From positions 62,001 through 126,000 of the forward strand of contig CANMKK010000002.1 of assembly GCA_947498455.1 (NCBI GenBank): a DNA stretch of 64,000 nt. Direction: 5' to 3'. Under the pieces are notes generated by a model. It ran no database searches. It worked only from the letters and a program-made list of their open reading frames with translations, and was not told the DNA's origin. How positions within the stretch are numbered: position 1 is the stretch's first letter; every line of letters begins with the position of its first letter. Of this stretch, positions 34,556 to 44,066 are shown in pieces. The stretch is from an uncultured Aquimarina sp. (GTDB lineage: Bacteria; Bacteroidota; Bacteroidia; Flavobacteriales; Flavobacteriaceae). A program made the position numbers and the translations under genes.

Positions 34556-37423
34556 ATGATACCATCTAGATTTTTAAAATTACTTTTTGTAACGTTTATA
34601 ATTGGTATATGTTCTGCCAATTTGTATGCGCAAAATGGTTCTGTAAAAGGAATTATAACGGATGAAAACGGTATTTACATGCCCGGTGCTTCCGTAGAGA
34701 TCAGTTCGATTAATAAAGCTACCATTTCAGATTTTAACGGAATGTTTACGCTTGTAGATGTTCCCGTGGGAAACCATATGGTAAAGGTAACATATCTTGG
34801 TTTCTCAGATACGGAGAAAGAAGTAACAGTCGAAGCAGATAAAACGGCTTTTATACCTATTATTTTGGCATCTCAGAGTGAGCAATTAGAAGATGTGACA
34901 GTAATAGGGTATAGTGCCAGTGGACAATCCAGAGCATTGAATACTCAGAAAAATAATATGAATATTACCAATGTAGTTTCTACGGATCAGATAGGAAAAT
35001 TTCCTGATGCCAATGCCGGGGATGCTATAAAACGTATTCCCGGAATTACCATGCAGGTAGACCAAGGAGAGGCACGGAATATTATTGTAAGAGGGCTTTC
35101 TCCACAGTTAAACTCGGTAACATTAAACGGAAGCAGAATTCCTTCTGCCGAGGGTGATAATAGAAATGTCCAAATGGATTTAATCCCTTCGGATATGATT
35201 CAGACTATAGAAGTTAGCAAAGCGGTAACACCTGATATGGAAGGAGATGCTTTAGGAGGTTCTGTAAATCTAGTAACCAGAACCGCACCACAAGGATTCC
35301 GATTATCTGCTACAGCAGGTTCCGGAATAAACTTTATTACAGATAAAAGAATACTAAACGGATCTGTATTGGTCGGTGATAGAACAAAAAATGGGAAATT
35401 TGGCTGGATGCTTTCGGCATCAATAAACGATACTGATTTTGGTTCTGATAATATTGAGGCAGAATGGACAGATGAATTCGAATATAATACAGGAGTACAG
35501 GATACTGACGGGGAGGATATTCTAGAATCTGTAGACGTACATCCTTACACAAACGAATTTCAAATACGTAAATATTTGGTACAGCGAATTAGAAGAAGTT
35601 TTGCGGCAAATTTCGATTATAAATTCAATAATAATCATTCTGTGTATGTAAAAACAATGTATAACTGGAGAGATGATAGAGAAAATAGATTTCGTCTGGA
35701 ACATGAAATGCTGGATGCCGAAGATATAGGAACTGATGATTTCACAGTTACTAATGGATCTCTAACACGTTTTCCTGTAGAAGTAAAGCGTCAAACTAAG
35801 GGGGGTATTGATAATAATCGTAATAAAAATACACGATTAGAAGACCAGCGCATGCAAAATTATAGCTTGGGAGGAGATCATTTATTAGGAAATATTAAAG
35901 TAGATTGGATGGCTTCTTTTGCAAAAGCATCAGAAGAACGATTGAATGAGCGTTATGCAGAATTCGAATCTGAATATAGTATTATTAATGATAATTCAGA
36001 TCCTAAGTTTCCAATCTTTACCCCAGTAAATGAAGCAGATTCAAATGATCTTTCTGCTTTTGAATATGGAGAGATTACAGAAGAAAGCAGGTATACAGAA
36101 GAAGAGGATATTAACTTTTTTGCCAATATAGAAGTGCCTTCTGACTTTTTTGGAAAAGGAGACGGGATAGTGAAATTTGGTGTAAGAACACGTTTTAAGA
36201 ATAAACATAGAGATAATGATTTTTTTGAGTACGATCTGGAAAGTACTTTTCCTACACTATCAAGTATCAATACGAGAAACTATACAGATGCTGATTTCCT
36301 TGCAGGAGATAAGTATCAGATAGGTGATTTTGCCGATCAAAATAGTTTAGGAGCGCTGACATTACAAAATGGAGAATCGGTGCCAGATGAGTTTTTAAGA
36401 GAAAATTTTGATGTAGAAGAAGATGTATTTGCCGGATATCTAATGGCTAATCAGAAACTATCAGGTAAGCTTAGTATTTTAGCTGGTTTAAGAATAGAAC
36501 ATACAGAAATTAGAGCTACTGGAAATCAAATTGCAAATGAAGATACGTTAGAAGGAGAGGTAACCGAAGAAAAGTCATATACCAATTTGTTACCAGGAAT
36601 ACATCTAAAATATGATGTATCATCTCAGACGATCTTTAGATTTGCTTGGACCAATACCTTGGCTCGTCCTAATTATGTTGATTTAGTACCTACCGTAGAT
36701 ATCATTGATGATGAAGAGATTTTTATAGGCAACCCTGCATTGGAGTCAACAACCTCTATGAACTTTGATGTGATGGCAGAGCATTATTTTTCTTCTGTTG
36801 GGATCGTATCAGGAGGATTGTTCTATAAAAATATTGATGATTTTATATATACATCAAAGGGCACTACAACAGATGATCGGTTCGGTGCAGGGACGGAAGG
36901 ACTCGATATTTTTCAACCATTGAATGGAGGTAGAGCCTCTATTTTTGGAGTTGAAATTGCTTTTCAACGTCAATTAGATTTTTTACCTGGTTTTGCAAAA
37001 AACTTTAGTGTATATCTTAACTACACCTATTTGACTTCGACTGCCGATGGAATTCGTACGGAAGATGGAGATGAACGTACAGATGTAGATTTACCCAATA
37101 CAGCTCCGAATATATTTAATGGATCTCTGGGATATAATGATGCTAAGTTTAGTATACGTCTATCTACTAATTTTTCTGATGCTTATATAGATGAGGTAGG
37201 AGGAAATGCTTTTGAAGATCGCTACTACGACAAGCAGTTTTTTATGGATCTTAATGCGAGTTTCACGATTACAAAGAACCTTAGTATTTATGCAGATCTT
37301 AATAACATCACAAACCAACCATTGCGATTTTACCAAGGGATTTCTGAGCGTACTCAGCAGGCAGAATACTACGAAAGAAGGTTGACTTTTGGTTTAAAAT
37401 ATGACCTATTTAAAAATAACTAG
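34556..37423 (+). CDS. TonB-dependent outer-membrane receptor with carboxypeptidase-regulatory-like domain
   Basis: From the ATG at 34556 (MIPSRFLKLLFVTF) the protein has about 955 residues and a signal peptide ending LYAQ. The domain order is CarboxypepD_reg-like (SVKGIITDENGIYMPGASVE), plug (DQIGKFPDANAGDAIKRIPG, RNIIVRGLSPQLNSV, VSKAVTPDMEGDALGGSVNL) and a beta barrel ending YYERRLTFGLKYDLFKNN. An upstream TTG at 34514 is less likely. It would import a ligand across the outer membrane. The phytase gene follows after 18 bases, so a phosphate-containing substrate is plausible. Confidence 0.92.
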   Translation: MIPSRFLKLLFVTFIIGICSANLYAQNGSVKGIITDENGIYMPGASVEISSINKATISDFNGMFTLVDVPVGNHMVKVTYLGFSDTEKEVTVEADKTAFIPIILASQSEQLEDVTVIGYSASGQSRALNTQKNNMNITNVVSTDQIGKFPDANAGDAIKRIPGITMQVDQGEARNIIVRGLSPQLNSVTLNGSRIPSAEGDNRNVQMDLIPSDMIQTIEVSKAVTPDMEGDALGGSVNLVTRTAPQGFRLSATAGSGINFITDKRILNGSVLVGDRTKNGKFGWMLSASINDTDFGSDNIEAEWTDEFEYNTGVQDTDGEDILESVDVHPYTNEFQIRKYLVQRIRRSFAANFDYKFNNNHSVYVKTMYNWRDDRENRFRLEHEMLDAEDIGTDDFTVTNGSLTRFPVEVKRQTKGGIDNNRNKNTRLEDQRMQNYSLGGDHLLGNIKVDWMASFAKASEERLNERYAEFESEYSIINDNSDPKFPIFTPVNEADSNDLSAFEYGEITEESRYTEEEDINFFANIEVPSDFFGKGDGIVKFGVRTRFKNKHRDNDFFEYDLESTFPTLSSINTRNYTDADFLAGDKYQIGDFADQNSLGALTLQNGESVPDEFLRENFDVEEDVFAGYLMANQKLSGKLSILAGLRIEHTEIRATGNQIANEDTLEGEVTEEKSYTNLLPGIHLKYDVSSQTIFRFAWTNTLARPNYVDLVPTVDIIDDEEIFIGNPALESTTSMNFDVMAEHYFSSVGIVSGGLFYKNIDDFIYTSKGTTTDDRFGAGTEGLDIFQPLNGGRASIFGVEIAFQRQLDFLPGFAKNFSVYLNYTYLTSTADGIRTEDGDERTDVDLPNTAPNIFNGSLGYNDAKFSIRLSTNFSDAYIDEVGGNAFEDRYYDKQFFMDLNASFTITKNLSIYADLNNITNQPLRFYQGISERTQQAEYYERRLTFGLKYDLFKNN

Positions 37424-37441
37424 ATAAAACAAAATTAGAGT

Positions 37442-38449
37442 ATGAAGCGTATTATTTTTGCCGTACTATGCAGTATGGTAGTAATTTCTTGTGATAAAAA
37501 ATTACCTCCTATAGACCCAAATATTATATCAGATAAGGTGCAGTATGATACAGATGATCCAGCGATATGGATTCATCCTATGGATCCATCAAAGAGTATT
37601 GTTTTTGGAACAGATAAAGATACCAATGGAGCCATCTATGCGTTTGACCTACATGGGAAAGTAATTAAGGATAAAGTAATCCATAATATTAAGTACCCTA
37701 ACAATATTGATTTGGAGTATGATTTTAAACTAAATGATTCCGTTACAACAGATGTTATTGTATTTACGGAAAGAGAACGCAATCGTATTCGTCTTTTTTC
37801 TGTACCGAATATGAAACCCTTGGATAATGGCGGATTTCCTGTATTCGAAGATGAAATTGATTTAGAGTTTAGAAGACCTATGGGGATCGCTTTATATAAA
37901 AACCCAGAAAATCAAATGATTTCTGCTATTGTTAGTAGAAAAGTTGGACCCAAAGAAAATTATTTATATCAGTATAAATTTATAAGCGATAGTCTAGGCG
38001 TAACATCAGAATTGATCAGGAAGTTTGGTAAGTTCAGTGGTGAAAAAGAAATTGAAGCTATTGCCGTAGATGATGAGTTAGGATTTGTGTATTATTCAGA
38101 CGAAGGGGCTGGAATCCGAAAATACTATGCTGATCCGGGTAAAGGGAATGAAGAACTGGCATTTTTTGGTGGTGAGTATTTCAAAGATGATATTGAAGGA
38201 ATTGCAATTGCTGTAAAGCCTAATGAAGAAGGAGTGCTTATCGTCTCGGATCAACAAAAAGGGCAATTCAATATTTTTTCTCGAAAAGAAAATAAATTTA
38301 TAAAGGCTGTCAATCTTGGAACCTTAAAAACAGACGGATGTGATGTAGTAACTACTCCATTAAATGCAATGTTCAAAAATGGTCTTTTTGTTGCAATGAA
38401 TGAAAAAAAAGATTTCTATTTCTATGATTTGGAAAAAATAGGTCTTTAG
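37442..38449 (+). CDS. Beta-propeller phytase lipoprotein
   Basis: The 335-aa protein has a lipoprotein signal with Cys17 (VLCSMVVISCDKK). Typical phytase marks are YDTDDPAIWIHPMDPSKSIV, FGTDKDTNGAIYAFDLHGK, NNIDLEYDF, GEKEIEAIAVDDELGFVYYS and DDIEGIAI. The family forms a six-bladed calcium-dependent propeller that releases phosphate from phytate. The expected residues for calcium and phosphate binding are largely acidic and present, but they were not checked one by one. It is probably cotranscribed with the TonB receptor. Confidence 0.9.
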   Translation: MKRIIFAVLCSMVVISCDKKLPPIDPNIISDKVQYDTDDPAIWIHPMDPSKSIVFGTDKDTNGAIYAFDLHGKVIKDKVIHNIKYPNNIDLEYDFKLNDSVTTDVIVFTERERNRIRLFSVPNMKPLDNGGFPVFEDEIDLEFRRPMGIALYKNPENQMISAIVSRKVGPKENYLYQYKFISDSLGVTSELIRKFGKFSGEKEIEAIAVDDELGFVYYSDEGAGIRKYYADPGKGNEELAFFGGEYFKDDIEGIAIAVKPNEEGVLIVSDQQKGQFNIFSRKENKFIKAVNLGTLKTDGCDVVTTPLNAMFKNGLFVAMNEKKDFYFYDLEKIGL

Positions 38450-38473
38450 AATTTTAAATGTTAAAGCAAATAC

Positions 38474-38504
38474 AAAAACCGCATAAATTATTATGCGGTT
38501 TTTT
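38474..38504 (+). terminator. Terminator after the phytase gene
   Basis: AAAAACCGCATAA (38474-38486) pairs perfectly with TTATGCGGTTTTT (38491-38503) around a 4-nt loop. Confidence 0.9.
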
Positions 38505-38521
38505 AATGGCTAATTATAGTA

Positions 38522-38683
38522 ATACGATTTACGCATAAAACCTTCGCATATAGTTCGTTTCTTTTGCACTATATCTGCGTTATAAAATTCAACAATAGCT
38601 ACGGCTATTCTTTAATTTTATGCCTTAATCTAGTACAAAATAATTCAAACTCTTTATACGAACTTCTTATCCATAAATCGTAT
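38522..38683 (+). repeat. MITE-like palindromic repeat, long form (copy B)
   Basis: This 162-bp copy begins ATACGATTTACGCATAAAAC and ends TTATCCATAAATCGTAT. The whole block is nearly palindromic around ATAGCTACGGCTAT, with an inner arm ATAAAATTCAACAATAGC. It lies between the phytase terminator and a convergent lipoprotein gene. Confidence 0.9.
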
Positions 38684-38695
38684 AATTTATATAAC

Positions 38696-39166
38696 TCAAT
38701 TCAGAAAATAGTTTTCAACTTCGTTATAATTACCAAAGTTAATACCACTTACATCATTACCTTCTACCAACACGAATCGGAGTTTAAGGTTAGATTGAGT
38801 AAAAGTAGCACGTAATGTGGCTTTTCCCACTTCAATTTTATCAATTTCCAGTATAATTTGCTGACCAATACTTAGTGGTAATACTTCCCAATAATCATTA
38901 CCAGTCACCGTTACATAGGCATACACAATACCAGTATCGTATATTTCCTGAGTTAATGCAGGGATATCAAAAACAGTATCCCCATCACTTATAGTTTGAT
39001 TTTCGAATAAGACAGAAACTACATTGGCATTTCCATCTTCTCCGGGATCTCCAGTTTCTCCTTGTGGCCCAACTGCTCCATCTTCTCCTTCACAGGAAAC
39101 TGTTGTACATACGAATGCTAAAATCATTAAGGAATAGGTCAAAAATTTAATCGTTGTTTTCATCAT
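38696..39166 (-). CDS. Lipoprotein with collagen-like segment
   Basis: The 156-aa protein has a lipoprotein signal (LAFVCTTVSC, Cys25). A short collagen-like Gly-X-Y run (EGEDGAVGPQGETGDPGEDG) follows directly. The C-terminal part is a beta-rich domain of unknown family (GIVYAYVTVTGNDYWEVLPL). A start at Met2 is equally possible. Proteins of this build are common in Bacteroidetes and probably sit on the cell surface. Confidence 0.75.
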   Translation of the reverse strand: MMKTTIKFLTYSLMILAFVCTTVSCEGEDGAVGPQGETGDPGEDGNANVVSVLFENQTISDGDTVFDIPALTQEIYDTGIVYAYVTVTGNDYWEVLPLSIGQQIILEIDKIEVGKATLRATFTQSNLKLRFVLVEGNDVSGINFGNYNEVENYFLN

Positions 39167-39324
39167 GTTAAGTTTTATTATTTACCTTTTGTGTAGATTA
39201 GAATGATGAGGTAAACATTTTTAATAAAAAAATGTATCGGTAAACCAACTTAAAAGTTATAATTAGGGGAAATAATTTTATCTATTGAATGACAAGGTAC
39301 AGATACGTAGATTTGTAGAAATGC

Positions 39325-41016
39325 TTAATTCCCTTTTGGGATGGCATCGATAAGTTTTTTGGTGTATGCTTTTTTCGGATTAGCATATATCTTATCAGCA
39401 TCTCCTTGTTCTTCGATTTTTCCCTTATTCATTACTAATAATTGATCCGACATATATTTTACCACGGCGAGATCGTGAGATATAAAAATATAGGTAAACC
39501 CAAATTTTTCTTTGAGTTCATTTAGTAGGTTTAGAACTTGTGCCTGAACCGATATATCCAATGCACTTACAGACTCATCACAGATAATTAGTTTAGGTTG
39601 TAGTGCAATAGTTCTAGCAATTCCAATTCGTTGTCGTTGACCACCACTAAATTCATGTGGGTATCGGTGGAAATATTCTTTAGCTAAACCTACTCTTTCG
39701 AGTAATTCTATTGCTCTTTGTTTTCGCTCTGCAGTATTGGAATATAGTTTGTGAGCGTTCATAGGCTCCATAATTGCTCTACCAATTGTTAAACGTGGAT
39801 TTAAGGAAGCATATGGATCTTGAAATATGAGTTGAATTTCGTTTCTTAAACTTCGTATTTGTGAGGATGATAATTTTGTAATATCTACACCTTTATATAA
39901 AACAGCACCTTTATCCGCTTTGCTTAATTGTAAAATTATGTTTCCAAGTGTCGATTTACCACATCCTGATTCTCCAACAAGACCTAAGGTTTCTCCTTCA
40001 TATAGTTTGAAACTTACATCATTGACAGCTTTAAATTCTTTTTTATCAAACAAACCAACTTTGGTAAAAAATGCTTTTTCTAAATTTTGTACTTCGAGTA
40101 ATGGAGGTTTGTTATATAGCTTCTCGTGACTACGTTTTCTTTGTTCTGATGTAATAATTTCTCTATTTTCTTCCTGATCGTTCAGGTAGTCATTTATCGT
40201 AGGAAGTTCTTTAAATCTAACATCCAGAGAAGGCCGTGCGTGTATTAAAGCTTTTGTATATTCTTCTTTTGGTGATTTAAAAATTTGAGCAGTAGATCCA
40301 TATTCAATCATCTTTCCCTGATACATGACTAAAACGGTATCCGCAATTTCGGAAACTAAAGACAGGTCGTGAGAAATGAATAAGATGCTCATTTTATACT
40401 CTCGTTGAAGATCCTTAAGTAAATGTATAATCTCTTTTTGGACAGTTACATCAAGCGCCGTTGTAGGTTCATCGGCAATCAATAGTTTTGGCTTGCAGGC
40501 AATTGCCATAGCAATCATAATACGTTGTTTCTGACCTCCACTCAGTTGATGTGGATATGAATTATAGGCATGTGATACATCCGGGAGTTTTACCTTTTCG
40601 AAAAGAGAAAGAACTTCTTTTTTTATTTCAGGTTTTGATAAATTGGTATGTTGACTAAGAATTTCTGAGACTTGTTTCCCGCATTTCATGGAAGGATTTA
40701 AGGAGCTCATTGGCTCCTGAAAAATCATGGCAATTTCATTGCCTCTTATAGCTTCCATTTTTTTTGTATCCAGATGCATAAGAGATGTACCATCAAATAA
40801 AATACTACCAGAAGCAATAGTGGCTATTTTTTTTGGCAATAAACCTAATATAGAAAGAGATGTTACCGATTTACCACTACCTGATTCTCCGACAACTCCT
40901 AATATTTCATCAGGATAGATATCAAAAGAGATATCATGAAGAACTTGATTTTTTCTTGATCCCGAAGAAAAAATAACATTGAGATTGCGAACAGATAGTA
41001 AGGAAGTATCAGCCAT
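39325..41016 (-). CDS. Peptide/nickel-type ABC transporter ATP-binding protein, two fused ATPase domains
   Basis: The 563-aa protein holds two ABC domains in tandem, like DppD-DppF or GsiA/YejF fusions. Each has Walker A (GESGSGKS near 43, GESGCGKS near 347), signature (LSGGQKQR and FSGGQRQR) and Walker B (LLIADEPTTALD and LIICDESVSALD). The C-terminal ends of each half (HARPSLD, DAIPKGN) are typical of oligopeptide-type importers. The permease and binding-protein genes are not next to it, which is common in Bacteroidetes. The substrate is not known from sequence. Confidence 0.9.
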   Translation of the reverse strand: MADTSLLSVRNLNVIFSSGSRKNQVLHDISFDIYPDEILGVVGESGSGKSVTSLSILGLLPKKIATIASGSILFDGTSLMHLDTKKMEAIRGNEIAMIFQEPMSSLNPSMKCGKQVSEILSQHTNLSKPEIKKEVLSLFEKVKLPDVSHAYNSYPHQLSGGQKQRIMIAMAIACKPKLLIADEPTTALDVTVQKEIIHLLKDLQREYKMSILFISHDLSLVSEIADTVLVMYQGKMIEYGSTAQIFKSPKEEYTKALIHARPSLDVRFKELPTINDYLNDQEENREIITSEQRKRSHEKLYNKPPLLEVQNLEKAFFTKVGLFDKKEFKAVNDVSFKLYEGETLGLVGESGCGKSTLGNIILQLSKADKGAVLYKGVDITKLSSSQIRSLRNEIQLIFQDPYASLNPRLTIGRAIMEPMNAHKLYSNTAERKQRAIELLERVGLAKEYFHRYPHEFSGGQRQRIGIARTIALQPKLIICDESVSALDISVQAQVLNLLNELKEKFGFTYIFISHDLAVVKYMSDQLLVMNKGKIEEQGDADKIYANPKKAYTKKLIDAIPKGN

Positions 41017-41070
41017 AAATGTAAAAACGTAGGTAAAGTTAATGAATTTGAAGACATAAGTGATTTTTTA

Positions 41071-41134
41071 ATCAACAACCTAGGAACAAGCTCACGGAGT
41101 ATGCTTCCGAAACCATCATTTTTCTTTTCAAGGC
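41071..41134. repeat. Second dispersed repeat, copy 1
   Basis: ATCAACAACCTAGGAACAAG, then CTCAC, TGCTTCCGAAACCATCATTT and CTTTTCAAG match the reverse complement of 63240-63300. It directly abuts MITE copy C. Confidence 0.75.
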
Positions 41135-41135
41135 T

Positions 41136-41297
41136 ATACGATTTACGCATAAAACTTTCGCATATAGTTCGTTTCTTTTGCACTATATCTGCGTTATAAA
41201 ATTTAACAATAGCTACGGCTATTCTTTAATTTTATGCCTTAATCTAGCACAAAATAATTCAAACTCTTTATACGAACTTCTTATCCATAAATCGTAT
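41136..41297 (+). repeat. MITE-like palindromic repeat, long form (copy C)
   Basis: This 162-bp copy is nearly identical to copy B over the full length (a few base changes, e.g. AACTTTCGC for ACCTTCGC). The ends are ATACGATTTA and TAAATCGTAT. Confidence 0.9.
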
Positions 41298-41583
41298 TAA
41301 ATTCTCAATGAGGGCTTAAATCAGATATCTCAACTATCCGAAAGTCTTGAGAATGCTCATTTTTATTTTTTAGGAAATTTCATCATACAATTCAATAAGT
41401 TTTACAAGTTGAAGAATATAATGTATCGATATTCATTCGGTCTTGGCTTTTTATTCTGGTAGCGTAGCGGTCTTGATTCTAAAGTTTCTGATACTATTGA
41501 TTTTAGAAATATAAGAAAGGAGGGTAACTTGTTCAACACTTTTTTGGTGTGATATTTGTTATATTTACGTTTCAAAAAAAGCA

Positions 41584-43041
41584 ATGAAGCTGATACGACT
41601 ATCTCTACGAACACGAATTTTTATTTCGATGACATTACTAGTGTTTGTGGCTTCAATACTTATTGCTACGGTTACTATATATCAATATAGGGAAGAAGCG
41701 CAAAAATATCATCAGGAAAGACTGGAAAGGAAAGAAGAACGTATTAAGATAGCTATTAATAATGTTTTAGGAAGAACTACCTTTCCGGTAAATGAAGAAA
41801 ATATTACAGATATCTTTAGAGAGGAAAAAAGGATTTATCAAATATCCGAAGAACATACTTTACCTATAAATATATATAGTTTAGAAGGGGAACTATTGAT
41901 ACAATCGGTAGAAACTTTTACTAATGATACTATCGATAAACAATTAAAGAAACTTATAATCGATACACTAGCTTCTTCTTATGATAGAAGATATTTGGTA
42001 AAATTGGAGAGGGGAGGAGAGAAATTCACATCTTCTTATACCTATGTTTCAGATAGTAGGGCAAAACCTCTTGCTATTCTCAATCTTCCGTATTTAGAAG
42101 ATGATGAATTGATAACCAGAGAATTGCTAAAATTCTTAAGAAGATTGGGAGAGGTGTATTTGTTGATGTTGTTAATCGCAATAGCATTGGCATATTTTCT
42201 TTCAAAATATATTACAAGATCCCTAAAAACAATTTCCGAAACCATTGATCAAACACGTCTGGATAAACGTAATAAGAGAATTCAGATAGGAAATGCAAGT
42301 GATGAGATTTATTCATTGGTAAATGCTTATAATAGTATGATTGATGAATTAGAGGAAAGTGCAGCCATGCTGGCAAAAAATGAACGGGAAGCTGCTTGGC
42401 GTGAAATGGCTAAACAAGTTGCTCATGAGATTAAAAACCCGCTGACACCTATGCGATTAACTGTGCAGAGTTTTGAAAGAAAATTCGATCCTGAAGATCC
42501 AGAAATTAATCAAAAAGTACAGGAATATAGTGATACATTAATTCAGCAAATAGATACGATGAGTTCTATAGCATCTGCGTTTTCTAATTTTGCTAAGATG
42601 CCGGCACAGAAAAATGAAACATTAGATGTGGTCAAAATTGTTGGGTTGGCATTAGATATTTTTAATGAAGATTATATTTTTTTTCCATCAGAGAAAGAAG
42701 AAATTATAGCCATATTTGATAGAACACAATTAATAAGAGTGGTTACAAATTTAGTTAAGAATGGTATTCAGGCAATTCCTGATGACCAAATGCCTAAAAT
42801 TATTGTAAACGTATTTTCTGAGGAGAATGACGTAGTAATTACTGTGGCGGATAATGGAGTTGGAATTACCAATGAAAATAAGAAAAAGATTTTCGAACCT
42901 AAGTTTACAACAAAAACAAGTGGAATGGGATTAGGACTTGGGATGGTTAAAAACATTGTGGAAACCTATAAAGGAAGTGTTACCTTTACATCCCGAGAAG
43001 GAAAAGGAACTGTATTTAAGGTTAAGTTCCCTAAGAAATAA
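41584..43041 (+). CDS. Membrane sensor histidine kinase (NtrY-like)
   Basis: The 485-aa protein has a membrane helix at about 14-34, a periplasmic region, and a second helix near 195-212 (VYLLMLLIAIALAYFLSKYI). A HAMP segment, the phospho-acceptor region QVAHEIKNPLTPMRLTV and an HATPase_c domain (NLVKNGIQAI, VADNGVGI, GMGLGLGMVKNIV) follow. The E-I-K-N-P-L-T-P block is typical of the NtrY branch. No response regulator gene is adjacent, so its partner is elsewhere. Confidence 0.9.
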   Translation: MKLIRLSLRTRIFISMTLLVFVASILIATVTIYQYREEAQKYHQERLERKEERIKIAINNVLGRTTFPVNEENITDIFREEKRIYQISEEHTLPINIYSLEGELLIQSVETFTNDTIDKQLKKLIIDTLASSYDRRYLVKLERGGEKFTSSYTYVSDSRAKPLAILNLPYLEDDELITRELLKFLRRLGEVYLLMLLIAIALAYFLSKYITRSLKTISETIDQTRLDKRNKRIQIGNASDEIYSLVNAYNSMIDELEESAAMLAKNEREAAWREMAKQVAHEIKNPLTPMRLTVQSFERKFDPEDPEINQKVQEYSDTLIQQIDTMSSIASAFSNFAKMPAQKNETLDVVKIVGLALDIFNEDYIFFPSEKEEIIAIFDRTQLIRVVTNLVKNGIQAIPDDQMPKIIVNVFSEENDVVITVADNGVGITNENKKKIFEPKFTTKTSGMGLGLGMVKNIVETYKGSVTFTSREGKGTVFKVKFPKK

Positions 43042-43204
43042 TAGTTTTCCAACAGTAATAAATGGTATTTAGTTTGAAAAAAATATTGAATTCTTATTAA
43101 AAAAAGAAATATTCAAATTGATTGAGATATGTTTGGTTTACTTCGATATGAATAAAAGGTTTAACTATCTTAAACAATTGCCTCATTAAAAAATACAAAA
43201 TAGT

Positions 43205-43984
43205 ATGTACACCAATATTCTTACATCTTATAACAACGGAATAACGACCATAACTGTTAATAGACCATCTAAGTTAAATGCGCTAAATAAAGTTACTATT
43301 CAGGAATTGCATGCTGCTTTTGATATAGCAGATAAAGACACGAATACCAGAGCAATTATTGTAACAGGTAGTGGAGAGAAAGCCTTTGTTGCAGGTGCAG
43401 ATATCAGTGAATTTGCAAATTTTTCTATTGATCAAGGAAAAGAATTAGCAGCAAAGGGACAAGAGCTTCTTTTTGATTTTGTAGCGAACTTATCGACACC
43501 TGTGATTGCTGCTATTAATGGTTTTGCTTTAGGTGGTGGACTAGAATTAGCAATGGCAGCACATTTTAGATTGGCCAGTAATAATGCAAAAATGGGGCTA
43601 CCAGAAGTTTCATTAGGAGTAATTCCGGGTTATGGGGGAACACAACGATTATCGCAATTGATTGGAAAAGGAAGAGCTATGGAAATGATTATGACTGCAG
43701 GTATGATTGATGCCAATCAGGCATTGGCCTACGGATTAATAAATCACGTAGTTTCCCAAGAAGAATTAGTACCGTTAACCGAAAAATTGGCCAGTAAAGT
43801 TATACGAAACTCCTCTGTTGCTATTGGTGCAGCTATCAAAGCAATAAATGCAGGATATGAAGATGGGGTTGATGGTTTTAAAACGGAAATTTCTGAATTT
43901 GGCAAATGTTTCGGAACTGAGGATTTTAAAGAAGGTACTACTGCTTTTTTAGAAAAAAGGAAGGCAGATTTTCCTGGTAAGTAG
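43205..43984 (+). CDS. Enoyl-CoA hydratase/isomerase family protein
   Basis: The 259-aa protein matches the crotonase family in full: the CoA-binding AFVAGADISEFANFS, the oxyanion-hole GFALGGGLELAMAAH, and the GLPEVSLGVIPGYGGTQRL block with the two acidic positions needed for hydration. It hydrates 2-enoyl-CoA in fatty acid or aromatic breakdown. The exact substrate cannot be told. It lies 163 bases after the histidine kinase gene. Confidence 0.9.
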   Translation: MYTNILTSYNNGITTITVNRPSKLNALNKVTIQELHAAFDIADKDTNTRAIIVTGSGEKAFVAGADISEFANFSIDQGKELAAKGQELLFDFVANLSTPVIAAINGFALGGGLELAMAAHFRLASNNAKMGLPEVSLGVIPGYGGTQRLSQLIGKGRAMEMIMTAGMIDANQALAYGLINHVVSQEELVPLTEKLASKVIRNSSVAIGAAIKAINAGYEDGVDGFKTEISEFGKCFGTEDFKEGTTAFLEKRKADFPGK

Positions 43985-44030
43985 ATGAGACCTTGCCTGG
44001 AAATTTGCAAATTTAGTATCTATTGAATAT

Positions 44031-44061
44031 CATTTGGGTTTGTCTCGAGGTAGTTGACTTT
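44031..44061. repeat. Third intergenic repeat, copy 1
   Basis: TTTGGGTTTGTCTCGAGGTA, then GTTGACTTT lies just after the nadD stop. A related block is at 44717-44765, just after the gmk stop, with a 19-base insertion. Confidence 0.45.
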
Positions 44062-44066
44062 TTCTA

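Larger units (their letters stand above)
41017..41583. other. 566-bp region with two repeat families
   Basis: The divergent region between the ABC ATPase and the histidine kinase holds the second repeat family (41071-41134) joined to MITE copy C (41136-41297). A possible -7 element, TATATTTA, lies just upstream of the kinase ATG. No gene was seen. Confidence 0.6.

Noticed and set aside
38564..38815. Open frame of 83 codons on the plus strand
   Set aside because: It runs through MITE copy B into the antisense of the collagen-like lipoprotein gene and is a shadow of both.
39325..41016. A complete oligopeptide ABC importer locus
   Set aside because: Only the fused ATPase gene is present; no permease or binding-protein gene lies beside it.
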